Positions 45,615 to 53,423 of a DNA stretch of 64,000 nucleotides are shown in pieces. Position 1 is the stretch's first letter. Every line of letters begins with the position of its first letter. The stretch is from Sulfurovum sp. UBA5198 (GTDB lineage Bacteria > Campylobacterota > Campylobacteria > Campylobacterales > Sulfurovaceae), in NCBI GenBank assembly GCA_002412865.1, contig DHVW01000012.1, positions 97,560 through 161,559 of the forward strand, written 5' to 3'. The notes under the pieces are model-generated. The model was not told the DNA's origin, searched no databases, and saw only the letters and a list, made by a program, of their open reading frames with translations. A program made the translations under genes and the position numbers.

Positions 45615-46708
45615 TATTTGAGCTCTTCACTTAATCGCTCAAAAAATATATCATTTTGAGCACCTGTTCCTATTGTAATACGAATGGCATTAAGACCATA
45701 ACTAGCAAGATTTCGTATAATAACACCTTTGCGAAGCAAATTATCGGCAATTACCGTAGAGTTAAATTTATCATCAAGCAGGTAAGTAATAAAGTTGGTA
45801 TAACTTGGTATAAACTCAATATTATTCTCTTTGGCGAACTCTTCATATCTAGCTATTTGTTCTGTATGAAGCACTAATGATTGTTCTATAAATTCATCTT
45901 GTTTTAATGCTGTAATTGCAGCTGCTAGAGAAAGTGAAGAGATGTTAAAAGGTGGTCTCATCTTGCCAAGCTCTTTAATTAAAGCTTCACAAGCAATACC
46001 ATACCCTACTCTCATACCACCAAGTCCGTAAGCTTTTGAAAATGTCCCTAGATATATTACATTTGGATATTTCAAAATATCACTAGGTGTTATCTCACAA
46101 TCTTTATCCTTGTATGACGCATATTCCATATATGCACCATCTACAACCACAAGCGTATCACTATCCACAGCGTCAATTACTCTAAAAGCTTCTGCTTTAG
46201 TCATACAATCACCAATAGGATTATTCGGAATGCACAAATATATGATTTTAGGTTTATGTTTTTTGTATTCTTCTATAAATTCATCAGCTTTATGCACATA
46301 GCTAGGTGTTCTATGAATTACAGCTCCTAATTGCTTGGCATATATTTCATACATCGCAAATGTAATACGACTCATGAGCACGCTATCACTTGAAGTGAGC
46401 AATGCTCTAGATATAAATTCTAAAACTTGATCGCTTCCTGCACCAATTAGAATTTCATTCGCATTAACATTAAATTTATCAGCAAGCCCATCTTTGAGTG
46501 CATACATACTATCATCAGGATAGAGATGTGCTTTTGTGGCGTGAACAGCGATAGTTTTGGCTACCTCGGGGGCAGTTCCTAATGGATTTTCATTTGATGC
46601 TAATTTAACAACTTTGCTTGGTTCAATTCCAAATTCACGCACCACAAGCTCGATAGGCTTACCTGCTTCATAAAGCGTAATATCTTCTAACGCACTATTA
46701 AATTTCAT
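45614..46708 (-). CDS. hisC: Histidinol-phosphate aminotransferase
   Basis: PLP-dependent aminotransferase of histidine synthesis. Motifs are LASNENPLG near the N-terminus, NNPIGDCMTK, VVDGAYMEY and the PLP lysine in TFSKAYGLGGMRVGYG. Length 364 residues. In this phylum hisC next to pheA may also act in aromatic amino-acid synthesis; this is inference from the neighbour. It starts three bases after pheA. Confidence 0.93.
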   Translation of the reverse strand: MKFNSALEDITLYEAGKPIELVVREFGIEPSKVVKLASNENPLGTAPEVAKTIAVHATKAHLYPDDSMYALKDGLADKFNVNANEILIGAGSDQVLEFISRALLTSSDSVLMSRITFAMYEIYAKQLGAVIHRTPSYVHKADEFIEEYKKHKPKIIYLCIPNNPIGDCMTKAEAFRVIDAVDSDTLVVVDGAYMEYASYKDKDCEITPSDILKYPNVIYLGTFSKAYGLGGMRVGYGIACEALIKELGKMRPPFNISSLSLAAAITALKQDEFIEQSLVLHTEQIARYEEFAKENNIEFIPSYTNFITYLLDDKFNSTVIADNLLRKGVIIRNLASYGLNAIRITIGTGAQNDIFFERLSEELK

Positions 46709-46710
46709 AT

Positions 46711-47778
46711 CTATATATCCTCTATCTCTTTGATGTACGAGCCCAAAATCTTAATGCTACTACTATGTTTTTCTAAAATTTGTTTTATATTTTCATCATT
46801 CTGATGCCCATTAAACTCTATAAAAAATATACTCTCACCACCAACTATATGTGATTTTATCTTTGTAAGATTTATTTTGGCATCTTCAAAATCATTCAAA
46901 AACTCCACAAGGCTACCAGGTCTATTAAGTAGCTTTACAAGTAGAGATGTTTTATCATTTCCTGAAGGCATATTGTCAAAATTACTAATTATAAAAAATC
47001 TAGTACGATTATCGCTACTATCTTCTATATTTTTAAATAAAATTGGCAAATTATACATTTTCATAGCTATCTCTGGAGATATGGCTGCACTTGTGGCATC
47101 AAGTGAGGCTAGTTTGGCAGCTTTTGCTGTTGATTCCACTGGCACTAGAGTAATCTCATCAAGACCAAAATCTTGCAAAAAGTTACGGCACTGATCAAAT
47201 GCTATATCTTTTGAATAAATTGTTTTTATATTTTTTATATCGTCACTAAGTGAAGCGAATGACAAATGCACATCTATCATCACCTCTGCAACGATTTTTA
47301 ATCCATATGTATCTAGTCCATAAATCGTATCGCTAACTATTCCATTTGAGCTATTTTCTATTGGAACAACACCAAACTTTGCGGTTCCTCTCTTTACCTC
47401 TCTAAAAACACCTTCTATAGACGAAATAGGGAAATATGTGCTTGTCGCACCGAATTTACTCTCTGCTGCTTGATGGGTAAAACTAGCCTCTGGTCCTAGG
47501 TAGGCGACTGCTTCAGGAAGCTCAAGATTTCTAGCAACTGCGAATAGCTCTAGAAATAGTGCATCAATGGCCTCGTTTGTTAGCCTGCCAGCACTTGCAC
47601 TATTTTGACTTTTTAGTCTATTTAGTATCGACTGTTCTCGCTCAGGACGATATATTGGAGAGTTCGTGGTACTCTTCAGCTCTCCAACCATATGAACAAA
47701 TTCCATTCTTTCATTAATGAGCTTTAAAAGCTTGTCATCAATGCTATCAATATTTAATCTTAATTCATCAAGTGTCAT
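46711..47778 (-). CDS. pheA: Bifunctional chorismate mutase / prephenate dehydratase
   Basis: A 355-residue fusion for phenylalanine synthesis. The chorismate mutase domain is residues 1-90 (LRLNIDSIDDKLLKLINERM, YRPEREQ), the dehydratase domain is about 93-270 (YLGPEASFTHQAA, PIENSSNGIVSDT), and the ACT regulatory domain follows (LLVKLLNRPGSLVEFLNDF, ESIFFIEF). The TRF motif for the dehydratase is present (NRTRFFII). It lies nine bases downstream of lysA. Confidence 0.95.
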   Translation of the reverse strand: MTLDELRLNIDSIDDKLLKLINERMEFVHMVGELKSTTNSPIYRPEREQSILNRLKSQNSASAGRLTNEAIDALFLELFAVARNLELPEAVAYLGPEASFTHQAAESKFGATSTYFPISSIEGVFREVKRGTAKFGVVPIENSSNGIVSDTIYGLDTYGLKIVAEVMIDVHLSFASLSDDIKNIKTIYSKDIAFDQCRNFLQDFGLDEITLVPVESTAKAAKLASLDATSAAISPEIAMKMYNLPILFKNIEDSSDNRTRFFIISNFDNMPSGNDKTSLLVKLLNRPGSLVEFLNDFEDAKINLTKIKSHIVGGESIFFIEFNGHQNDENIKQILEKHSSSIKILGSYIKEIEDI

Positions 47779-47787
47779 ACGAATCCT

Positions 47788-48996
47788 TTATTGCAGATAT
47801 GCAACCTCTAATCTAATCTGATCTTCAAAGCTCTCTCTAGCTCTAATAATTCTATCATTTCCATCTTGCAAAGCAACTTCAGCTACACGATTACGAGTAT
47901 TATAGTTACTAGACATGCTAAATCCATATGCTCCTGCACTATGCACCACAAGCAAATCATTATGCTCTAGTGGTGGCAAAGAGACATCTTTGCCCAAGAA
48001 ATCTCCACTCTCGCACACAGGACCAACAACATCAGCTAGAGTCTTATTGCCTTCTACGCCTACTGCTTCAATACGATGATAAGCTTCGTAAAGACTAGGG
48101 CGTAAAAGGTCATTCATGCCACCATCTACTATAACAAATCTTTTGCTATCAGTTTGTTTTTCATATAATACTTTTGTGAGAAAATATCCACTATTTGCAA
48201 CCATATATCTACCAGGTTCACACAAAATCGTAACATCTAGTTTTTTTGTCTTCTCTTTTATCATTTGTGCATAATCATTCACACTTATAGTGCTTTCATC
48301 TTTATAAACCACACCAAGTCCACCACCAACATCAAAAAACTTAATATCAATCTTTAAAGCTTTTAGTGTTTTTGTTAGATCCGCAACGATTTCACAGGCT
48401 TCACTAATTGGCTCTAGCTCTGTTAATTGTGAGCCTATATGAAAATGGATACCAACTGGATTTAGATTAGCTGATTTTTTTGCATAAATATACATTCTTT
48501 TTGCCATATCAATCTCTACACCAAATTTATTGTCATGTAGTCCTGTTGAAATATACGGGTGTGTTTTGGCATCTATATTTGGATTTACTCTTACAGAAAT
48601 CCTAGCTTCAATTCCAAGCTCCATTGCTACGGCTTCAACTCTTTTCATTTCAGCTTCGCTCTCTAGATTGATAAGCAAAATATCAGATTCTAAAGCCTCT
48701 TTTATCTCTGAGTCCAGCTTGCCAACGCCTGAAAATATAATTTTATACTTACTAACTCCAGCTTTCAATGCTCTTCTAACCTCACCAATGCTAACACAAT
48801 CAGCACCAGCACCTTGAGTTGCTAAATGAGAAATAACAGAAAGATTAGAATTAGCTTTTACGGCATAATTTATAAGTGATTTTTGCCCACCAAAAGCTAC
48901 CTTTAGCTCTTTATATCTCTCAGATATATAGTCAAAATTATATATGTAAAGTGGTGTATCGTATTTTGTTGCCATCATTTTAAAATCTAAACTCAT
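47788..48996 (-). CDS. lysA: Diaminopimelate decarboxylase
   Basis: Last enzyme of lysine synthesis, PLP-dependent, alanine-racemase fold. The PLP lysine is in INYAVKANSNL; HFHIGSQLTE, GGGLGVVY, CEPGRYMVANSG and CESGDFL are the conserved active-site blocks. I place the start at the ATG at 48996, with AGGA upstream, giving 402 residues; an in-frame ATG 14 codons earlier adds a non-conserved leader. In operon order it follows the LptG-like gene. Confidence 0.95.
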   Translation of the reverse strand: MSLDFKMMATKYDTPLYIYNFDYISERYKELKVAFGGQKSLINYAVKANSNLSVISHLATQGAGADCVSIGEVRRALKAGVSKYKIIFSGVGKLDSEIKEALESDILLINLESEAEMKRVEAVAMELGIEARISVRVNPNIDAKTHPYISTGLHDNKFGVEIDMAKRMYIYAKKSANLNPVGIHFHIGSQLTELEPISEACEIVADLTKTLKALKIDIKFFDVGGGLGVVYKDESTISVNDYAQMIKEKTKKLDVTILCEPGRYMVANSGYFLTKVLYEKQTDSKRFVIVDGGMNDLLRPSLYEAYHRIEAVGVEGNKTLADVVGPVCESGDFLGKDVSLPPLEHNDLLVVHSAGAYGFSMSSNYNTRNRVAEVALQDGNDRIIRARESFEDQIRLEVAYLQ

Positions 48997-49089
48997 ATAT
49001 CTCGTTCCTGCATTTATTGTTATAATATTATATATCATATTTTACCAAAATTTTTAGATATCTTGTTGAACTGTTGGCTGATAGGCAGA

Positions 49090-50160
49090 TTAGAAAAGTT
49101 TTTCTTTCTGACTTAACAAATATAAAGCATACGAAGTGATAACAACAATCGGTAATCCAAATGCGACCTCAGAAGTAATTACACCACTAGCGCCTAACCT
49201 TCCAAATCCCATAAGCACACCCCATAAGACAAGAGTACCACCAATGGCAAACGCCGATACTATTGCACTATTGGCAAATCTAGTATATGATGGTATTTTA
49301 TAAAATAGAATAATGATAGCTCCAAAAATAAAAAGAGGGAAAATAATTTTCTCATATATTGTAGCTCGTACTTTTGTCGTATCCATCTTCTGTTTTTTTA
49401 GCAATTTCCATGTTCCAAATGCATCTATAAGTGTCATGTCTTGACCACTTTGAAGTGACTCCATAATAGTTGGTTTATATCCTTTTAGTGTCACAAATGT
49501 TTTATGAAATGACTCGTTATATCTTTTAAGAATATCATTTTCATAAATATTCGTTTTCATTTTACCATCATGAACTACCCATGATTTTCCATCAAACGAG
49601 GCATATGGTGCTTTCATAGTATATAAAACTTGATTATTTTTTGTTTCAAAAAGTGATAATCCTTTTATCTGTTTTGTTATAGCATCCAATTCATCAACAT
49701 AGACATAGGTATTATCATACTTAAAAAATAGATTTTTACTATTTGAGGCACTTTGACCAGTACGAAGTGCAAATGCATTCTCGTCACTATTAGCAAATGA
49801 AGTCGTTTGCAACCAAATAAATGATAGATAGACAATAAAAGCAACTAACATCATTGGCACGATTAATCTTATCTTGGTATAGCCAAATGAATGCAGTGCA
49901 CCTATTGTATTTTGTTTTACCATTGACATTTTAGTCATAATTACCGCAAACACTAATGCTAAAGGATAGACGACACTAAGTGCTTTTTGTGATATATAAT
50001 ATATATAAAGTATGTGTCCATTTGCCGAACCTTTAATCTCATTAGCAGAACCTAGATAATCAATGAGAGAAAATACAAAAGATAATCCAAATAAAATTGC
50101 TAATACATTTTTACTATAAAGTCTAATAATATACCAAAAATATAGTCTATTAATATCCAT
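49090..50160 (-). CDS. LptF/LptG-family LPS-export permease
   Basis: A 356-residue inner-membrane protein with six hydrophobic segments, three at each end, around a periplasmic domain (about 115-265). The N-terminal LYFWYIIRLYSKNVLAILFG and GALHSFGYTKIRLIVPML-like region are YjgP/YjgQ features. Together with LptB these permeases extract LPS from the inner membrane. It is the equivalent of C. jejuni Cj0313, next to pth. LptF and LptG cannot be separated with confidence. Confidence 0.85.
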   Translation of the reverse strand: MDINRLYFWYIIRLYSKNVLAILFGLSFVFSLIDYLGSANEIKGSANGHILYIYYISQKALSVVYPLALVFAVIMTKMSMVKQNTIGALHSFGYTKIRLIVPMMLVAFIVYLSFIWLQTTSFANSDENAFALRTGQSASNSKNLFFKYDNTYVYVDELDAITKQIKGLSLFETKNNQVLYTMKAPYASFDGKSWVVHDGKMKTNIYENDILKRYNESFHKTFVTLKGYKPTIMESLQSGQDMTLIDAFGTWKLLKKQKMDTTKVRATIYEKIIFPLFIFGAIIILFYKIPSYTRFANSAIVSAFAIGGTLVLWGVLMGFGRLGASGVITSEVAFGLPIVVITSYALYLLSQKEKLF

Positions 50161-50735
50161 TATTTTAAATCTTCTACGGTTTTAAGTGTGTATTTAGACT
50201 GTATGATTGAGAGTTCTTCACCACTTGTAATTGCATCTATACTTTTTACAATATGCCCTAATAGTGGCTCAATTTTAGCCTCTTCTTCAATAGAAAAATT
50301 ACTAAGTACAAAATCAGACACAGCAGATTTATGTATCGGTTTACCTATTCCAATACGACAACGAAGATAGTTTTTGCCCATCATAGCATCAATGGATTTA
50401 ATACCATTATGACCACCATCTCCACCAGCCAATTTAAATCTCACAGCACCGAAAGCCAAATCTAAATCATCCTGAATAACTACAATATTATCCATATCTA
50501 TCTTGTAAAAATTTACAACAGCTTGTACGCTTTTACCAGATAAATTCATATATGTTGATGGTTTTAAATATAATACTGATTTGAGTTTGAAGAGTTCACC
50601 ATGAAATGAGCTTTTGGAAATATTTTGAATATTTGAAGAATTTTTAGCAACAAAATCAACGGCTCTAAAGCCGATGTTATGTCGTGTCTTTTCATAAGCC
50701 TGACCTATATTGCCAAGACCTATGACTAGCCACAT
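50160..50735 (-). CDS. pth: Peptidyl-tRNA hydrolase
   Basis: Releases peptides from stalled peptidyl-tRNA. The signature blocks are GLGNIGQAYEKTRHNIGF, with the catalytic histidine in TRHNIG, PSTYMNLSGKSV and DDLDLAFGAVRFKLAGGDGG. Length 191 residues. It overlaps rplY and the LptG-like gene by one base at each end, showing tight coupling. Confidence 0.96.
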   Translation of the reverse strand: MWLVIGLGNIGQAYEKTRHNIGFRAVDFVAKNSSNIQNISKSSFHGELFKLKSVLYLKPSTYMNLSGKSVQAVVNFYKIDMDNIVVIQDDLDLAFGAVRFKLAGGDGGHNGIKSIDAMMGKNYLRCRIGIGKPIHKSAVSDFVLSNFSIEEEAKIEPLLGHIVKSIDAITSGEELSIIQSKYTLKTVEDLK

Positions 50736-51271
50736 TATTTAGACTTAATTACACCACAAATAGATACATGTGGTCTATCCATAATACGAGTATTAGCAGG
50801 AGCTTCTATATCTCTTACTAATATACCATCATTTCTATCAAGATCTTCAACATCAATAGTGATATTTGCAGGCATATCTTCGATTTTACCTCTTAATTTC
50901 AATCTTTTTTTAGATTGGATAAGAACACCTTTATTTTTAAGACCTTTTGGGATACCAGTAGTTTTAACTGGAACCATATAGTCACTAACCATACCTGGAA
51001 GAGCTACACGCAAATCAACATGCGTAATATCACCATTTACTGGGTGGAATTGATACTCTTGTATAACTGCATTATACTCTTTGCCATCAACTGTAACACC
51101 AAGCGTAAGTGTTGTTTTAGCTCTTGCCGCTCTCATAAAATCGCCTCTCTTAAATGCACAAAAAACGCTTTCTACGCCGTGTGCATATATGTTGGCAATT
51201 AGATAACCATCTCTTTTTAGGCGCTTTGCTGGGCCTGAACCGATACTCTCTCTAACGATACCTTCTAACAT
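50735..51271 (-). CDS. rplY: 50S ribosomal protein L25 (general stress protein Ctc)
   Basis: A 178-residue Ctc-type L25 that binds 5S rRNA. The N-terminal L25 domain has ESIGSGPAKRLKRDGYLIA and ALPGMVSDYMVPVKTTG, and the C-terminal TL5 domain has GKIEDMPANITIDVEDL. It opens the minus-strand run rplY-pth-lptG-lysA-pheA-hisC-dxs-metK. A palindrome overlapping its -10 box is annotated upstream. Confidence 0.93.
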   Translation of the reverse strand: MLEGIVRESIGSGPAKRLKRDGYLIANIYAHGVESVFCAFKRGDFMRAARAKTTLTLGVTVDGKEYNAVIQEYQFHPVNGDITHVDLRVALPGMVSDYMVPVKTTGIPKGLKNKGVLIQSKKRLKLRGKIEDMPANITIDVEDLDRNDGILVRDIEAPANTRIMDRPHVSICGVIKSK

Positions 51272-51288
51272 TGGATTCCTTTTTGTAA

Positions 51289-51313
51289 TTTTAGGTGTAG
51301 ATTATACCTAAAA
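51289..51313 (-). promoter_or_regulatory. rplY promoter with an overlapping perfect palindrome
   Basis: On the minus strand TTTTAGGT and ACCTAAAA form a perfect 8-bp inverted repeat separated by nine bases. The -10 hexamer TATAAT (51301-51306) begins inside the upstream arm, about 30 bases before the rplY ATG. This layout fits an operator covering the promoter, or a hairpin at the transcript start. Confidence 0.45.
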
Positions 51314-51355
51314 AATACTTAAGAGCGTCATCTTATGGTATTGGATTTGCCCAAA

Positions 51356-51438
51356 AGTTAATACTTGGTATATATTTTGTTAGATTGTTTTAGAGAGTTA
51401 ATACTTAATGGATATTTTTGTTAGATTGTTTTAGAGAG
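51356..51438. repeat. Tandem imperfect duplication of about 42 bp
   Basis: 51356-51397 and 51396-51438 are near-identical tandem units, both starting AGTTAATACTT and ending TTGTTAGATTGTTTTAGAGAG minus its last base pair of overlap. They differ mainly by a small indel in the middle. The unit lies in the 311-base gap between rplY and thiG, which contains no gene I can recognise. Confidence 0.85.
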
Positions 51439-51487
51439 TAATAATAGTAAAAAGATATTTATCGTAAGTTTGTATGAGATTTGTCTT

Positions 51488-51550
51488 AAAGTTTTGAGTG
51501 TAGTGAAATAGCTTACATGTAGTAAGTACCTGAACGAAACTCTAAACTTT
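51488..51550. repeat. Imperfect inverted repeat downstream of thiG
   Basis: Arms 51488-51516 and 51522-51550 match as an inverted pair at 20 of 29 positions around a five-base loop; the outer 12 bases (AAAGTTT...GAGT) and the inner CTTAC/GTAAG are the best-paired parts. It lies 32 bases beyond the thiG stop on the minus strand and could end the purN-thiG transcript, although there is no U-run. Confidence 0.55.
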
Positions 51551-51582
51551 TAGGCAAAGATTGTGCAAAATCGCGGTAAAGA

Positions 51583-52356
51583 TTAGAATATCATACCGTC
51601 AACGGGAGAAGAGGCAGTTGCAAATGGTCTTTTTGGAATTCTTCCAGCAAGGTAACTCATTCGTCCTGCGATAACAGCATGCTTCATGGCTTCTGCCATC
51701 ATCATTGGATTTTTTGCCTGAGCGATAGCAGTGTTTGTTAGCACTCCATCAGCTCCAAGCTCCATGGCAATACTAGCATCACTAGCACACCCTATTCCTG
51801 CATCCACAATCATTGGAACAGAGATAGCTTCACGGATAAAGTGTATATTAAATTTATTCTGAATTCCAAGCCCACTTCCAATAGGAGAGGCCAGTGGCAT
51901 AATTGCAGCAGCTCCAGCATCTTCAAGTCTACGAGCCATAATAGGGTCATCACTAGTGTAAGCCATGATAGTAAATCCCTCACGAGCCAACACCTCACAC
52001 GCTTTTATAGTCTCAATAACATCTGGATATAGAGTTTTTGCTGTATCACCGATAACTTCTAGTTTTATGAGGTCAATTCCTGTGGCTTCTCTAGTGAGTC
52101 TAAAAAGTGTAATAGCCTCCTCGGCCGTAGTACAACCTGCACTATTTGGTAAAAATTTGACATTTGTATTCTTGAAATAATCCATCAAATTCTCTTCTTC
52201 AGGATTTGTGATATTTATCCTGCGAACTGCAACTGTGATAAGCTCGCTACCACTTGCCAGCGTTGCATCTAGAGTAGTTTGAAAACTATCATACTTACCA
52301 CTTCCTACTATTAGCCTACTATTAAGTTCATAATTTCCGATTTTTAATTTATGCAT
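51583..52356 (-). CDS. thiG: Thiazole synthase
   Basis: Forms the thiazole phosphate of thiamine from deoxyxylulose 5-phosphate (the dxs product), ThiS-thiocarboxylate and a glycine-derived imine. Motifs include LIVGSGKYDSFQTT, AVRRINI, PNSAGC, LIKLEVIGD (with the Schiff-base lysine) and PIGSGLGI. Length 257 residues. It is six bases downstream of purN. No other thiamine genes are nearby and no TPP riboswitch is seen. Confidence 0.94.
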   Translation of the reverse strand: MHKLKIGNYELNSRLIVGSGKYDSFQTTLDATLASGSELITVAVRRINITNPEEENLMDYFKNTNVKFLPNSAGCTTAEEAITLFRLTREATGIDLIKLEVIGDTAKTLYPDVIETIKACEVLAREGFTIMAYTSDDPIMARRLEDAGAAAIMPLASPIGSGLGIQNKFNIHFIREAISVPMIVDAGIGCASDASIAMELGADGVLTNTAIAQAKNPMMMAEAMKHAVIAGRMSYLAGRIPKRPFATASSPVDGMIF

Positions 52357-52362
52357 CTATTC

Positions 52363-52905
52363 TCACTTTAATATTTTTTTTATCACTTCACAAAGAGCAA
52401 TTTTTTCTATATTTTTTATCTCATTATGATACTCATCAAAACTTAAACCATCTTTGAGAATAACCTTTTGCAAAATAATATCTCCACCATCAAGCTCATT
52501 ATTGACCCAGTGAACACTTACGCCACCATCATTATACTCATCATCATAGCTTTTTTCTATCGCTTTAACTCCTTTGTGTCTAGGCAATAAAGATGGGTGT
52601 AGGTTGATAGATTTAATTTGCTTAGTAAAAACAGGAGTTAAAATACGCATAAATCCAGCCAATACTACTAAATCAACACTAGCTTTTTGTATGATTTGCA
52701 CCAAAACTTCATCAAATTCTTCTCTTATTTTAAAGCCTGATGAATCTATAATCTCAAATGGAATATTGTGATTTTTGGCTATCTCTATCCCTCCTGCATG
52801 TGGATTATTGGTAATCGCCAAAGCTATTTCTATATCATCTAAATTTTGAGCTAAATACTCAAAATTACTTCCTGCCCCACTGAATATTACTGCTATTTTT
52901 TTCAT
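52363..52905 (-). CDS. purN: Phosphoribosylglycinamide formyltransferase 1
   Basis: Formyl-tetrahydrofolate-dependent GAR transformylase of purine synthesis. N-terminus VIFSGAGSNFEYL, catalytic asparagine region TNNPHAGG, LHPSLLPRHKG with the histidine, and the aspartate in ELDGGDIILQ. Length 180 residues. The window also encodes the formate-dependent alternative PurT at 53424, so the cell has both routes. Confidence 0.92.
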   Translation of the reverse strand: MKKIAVIFSGAGSNFEYLAQNLDDIEIALAITNNPHAGGIEIAKNHNIPFEIIDSSGFKIREEFDEVLVQIIQKASVDLVVLAGFMRILTPVFTKQIKSINLHPSLLPRHKGVKAIEKSYDDEYNDGGVSVHWVNNELDGGDIILQKVILKDGLSFDEYHNEIKNIEKIALCEVIKKILK

Positions 52906-52979
52906 TTTGGAATTGTAGCGAAAATTATATAGAATCCAAACTAAGAAATCAATTTAATCTACCTATAAATAATTTTAGA

Positions 52980-52985
52980 TATAAT
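52980..52985 (+). promoter_or_regulatory. Putative -10 box for rpsU
   Basis: TTTTAGATATAATTCGC carries TATAAT 61 bases before the rpsU ATG, leaving a leader of about 55 bases that ends in an unusually strong ribosome-binding site (GAGGGGGTGA at about 53031-53040). Confidence 0.55.
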
Positions 52986-53046
52986 TCGCAAAACAAAATG
53001 CTTCTATATAAGAAGATAAATTTTAAAAGAGAGGGGGTGATTTTAT

Positions 53047-53259
53047 ATGCCAGGGATAATACTTACTTCAAGAGATTCATTTGATGATGCTTACCGCAAA
53101 TTCAAAAGACAATGTGACCGTAACTTAATCGTTACAGAAGCAAGAGCTAGACAGTATCACGAAACTGAAACTGAAAAGCGTAAAAAAGAGAAGATTACAA
53201 CTAGAAAGAAAATTCTTAAAAAAATCTATATGCTCAGAAGATACGAGTCAAGATTATAA
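53047..53259 (+). CDS. rpsU: 30S ribosomal protein S21
   Basis: A 70-residue basic protein matching S21: DSFDDAYRKFKRQCDRNLIV at the N-terminus and a Lys/Arg-rich C-terminal half. The ribosome-binding site GAGGGGGTGA is close to a full anti-SD match, as expected for a highly expressed gene. It is single, with no operon partners; a palindromic element follows 25 bases after the stop. Confidence 0.96.
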   Translation: MPGIILTSRDSFDDAYRKFKRQCDRNLIVTEARARQYHETETEKRKKEKITTRKKILKKIYMLRRYESRL

Positions 53260-53284
53260 AAGTTTCTGCACGAAAACAAATTAT

Positions 53285-53352
53285 AGTCACCCTGAACTTG
53301 TTTCAGGGTCTATGATAAATAAATAAGATTCTGAAACAAGTTCAGAATGACT
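53285..53352. repeat. Palindromic intergenic element, copy C (27-bp arms, 14-bp spacer)
   Basis: Arms 53285-53311 and 53326-53352 are inverted relatives; this copy sits between rpsU and purT, both on the plus strand. The arms share the CTGAACTTGTTTCAG core with copies A and B. The spacer is AT-only apart from one G. Confidence 0.9.
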
Positions 53353-53390
53353 TCCAGCTTCTAATTACCAAATCCTAATAACTTTTTCGC

Positions 53391-53396
53391 TACAAT
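53391..53396 (+). promoter_or_regulatory. Putative -10 box for purT
   Basis: TTTTTCGCTACAATCATC gives TACAAT 28 bases before the purT ATG, just downstream of palindromic copy C. Confidence 0.45.
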
Positions 53397-53423
53397 CATC
53401 ATATATTACTCAAGGATAATTCT

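Noticed and set aside
51272..51582. A small gene or tRNA in the largest gap
   Set aside because: No frame with a ribosome-binding site and no cloverleaf was seen; the gap is filled by the rplY promoter, a tandem duplication and an inverted repeat.
2354..53352. CRISPR array formed by the repeated palindromes
   Set aside because: The three copies are tens of kilobases apart, are not regularly spaced and have no cas genes nearby.
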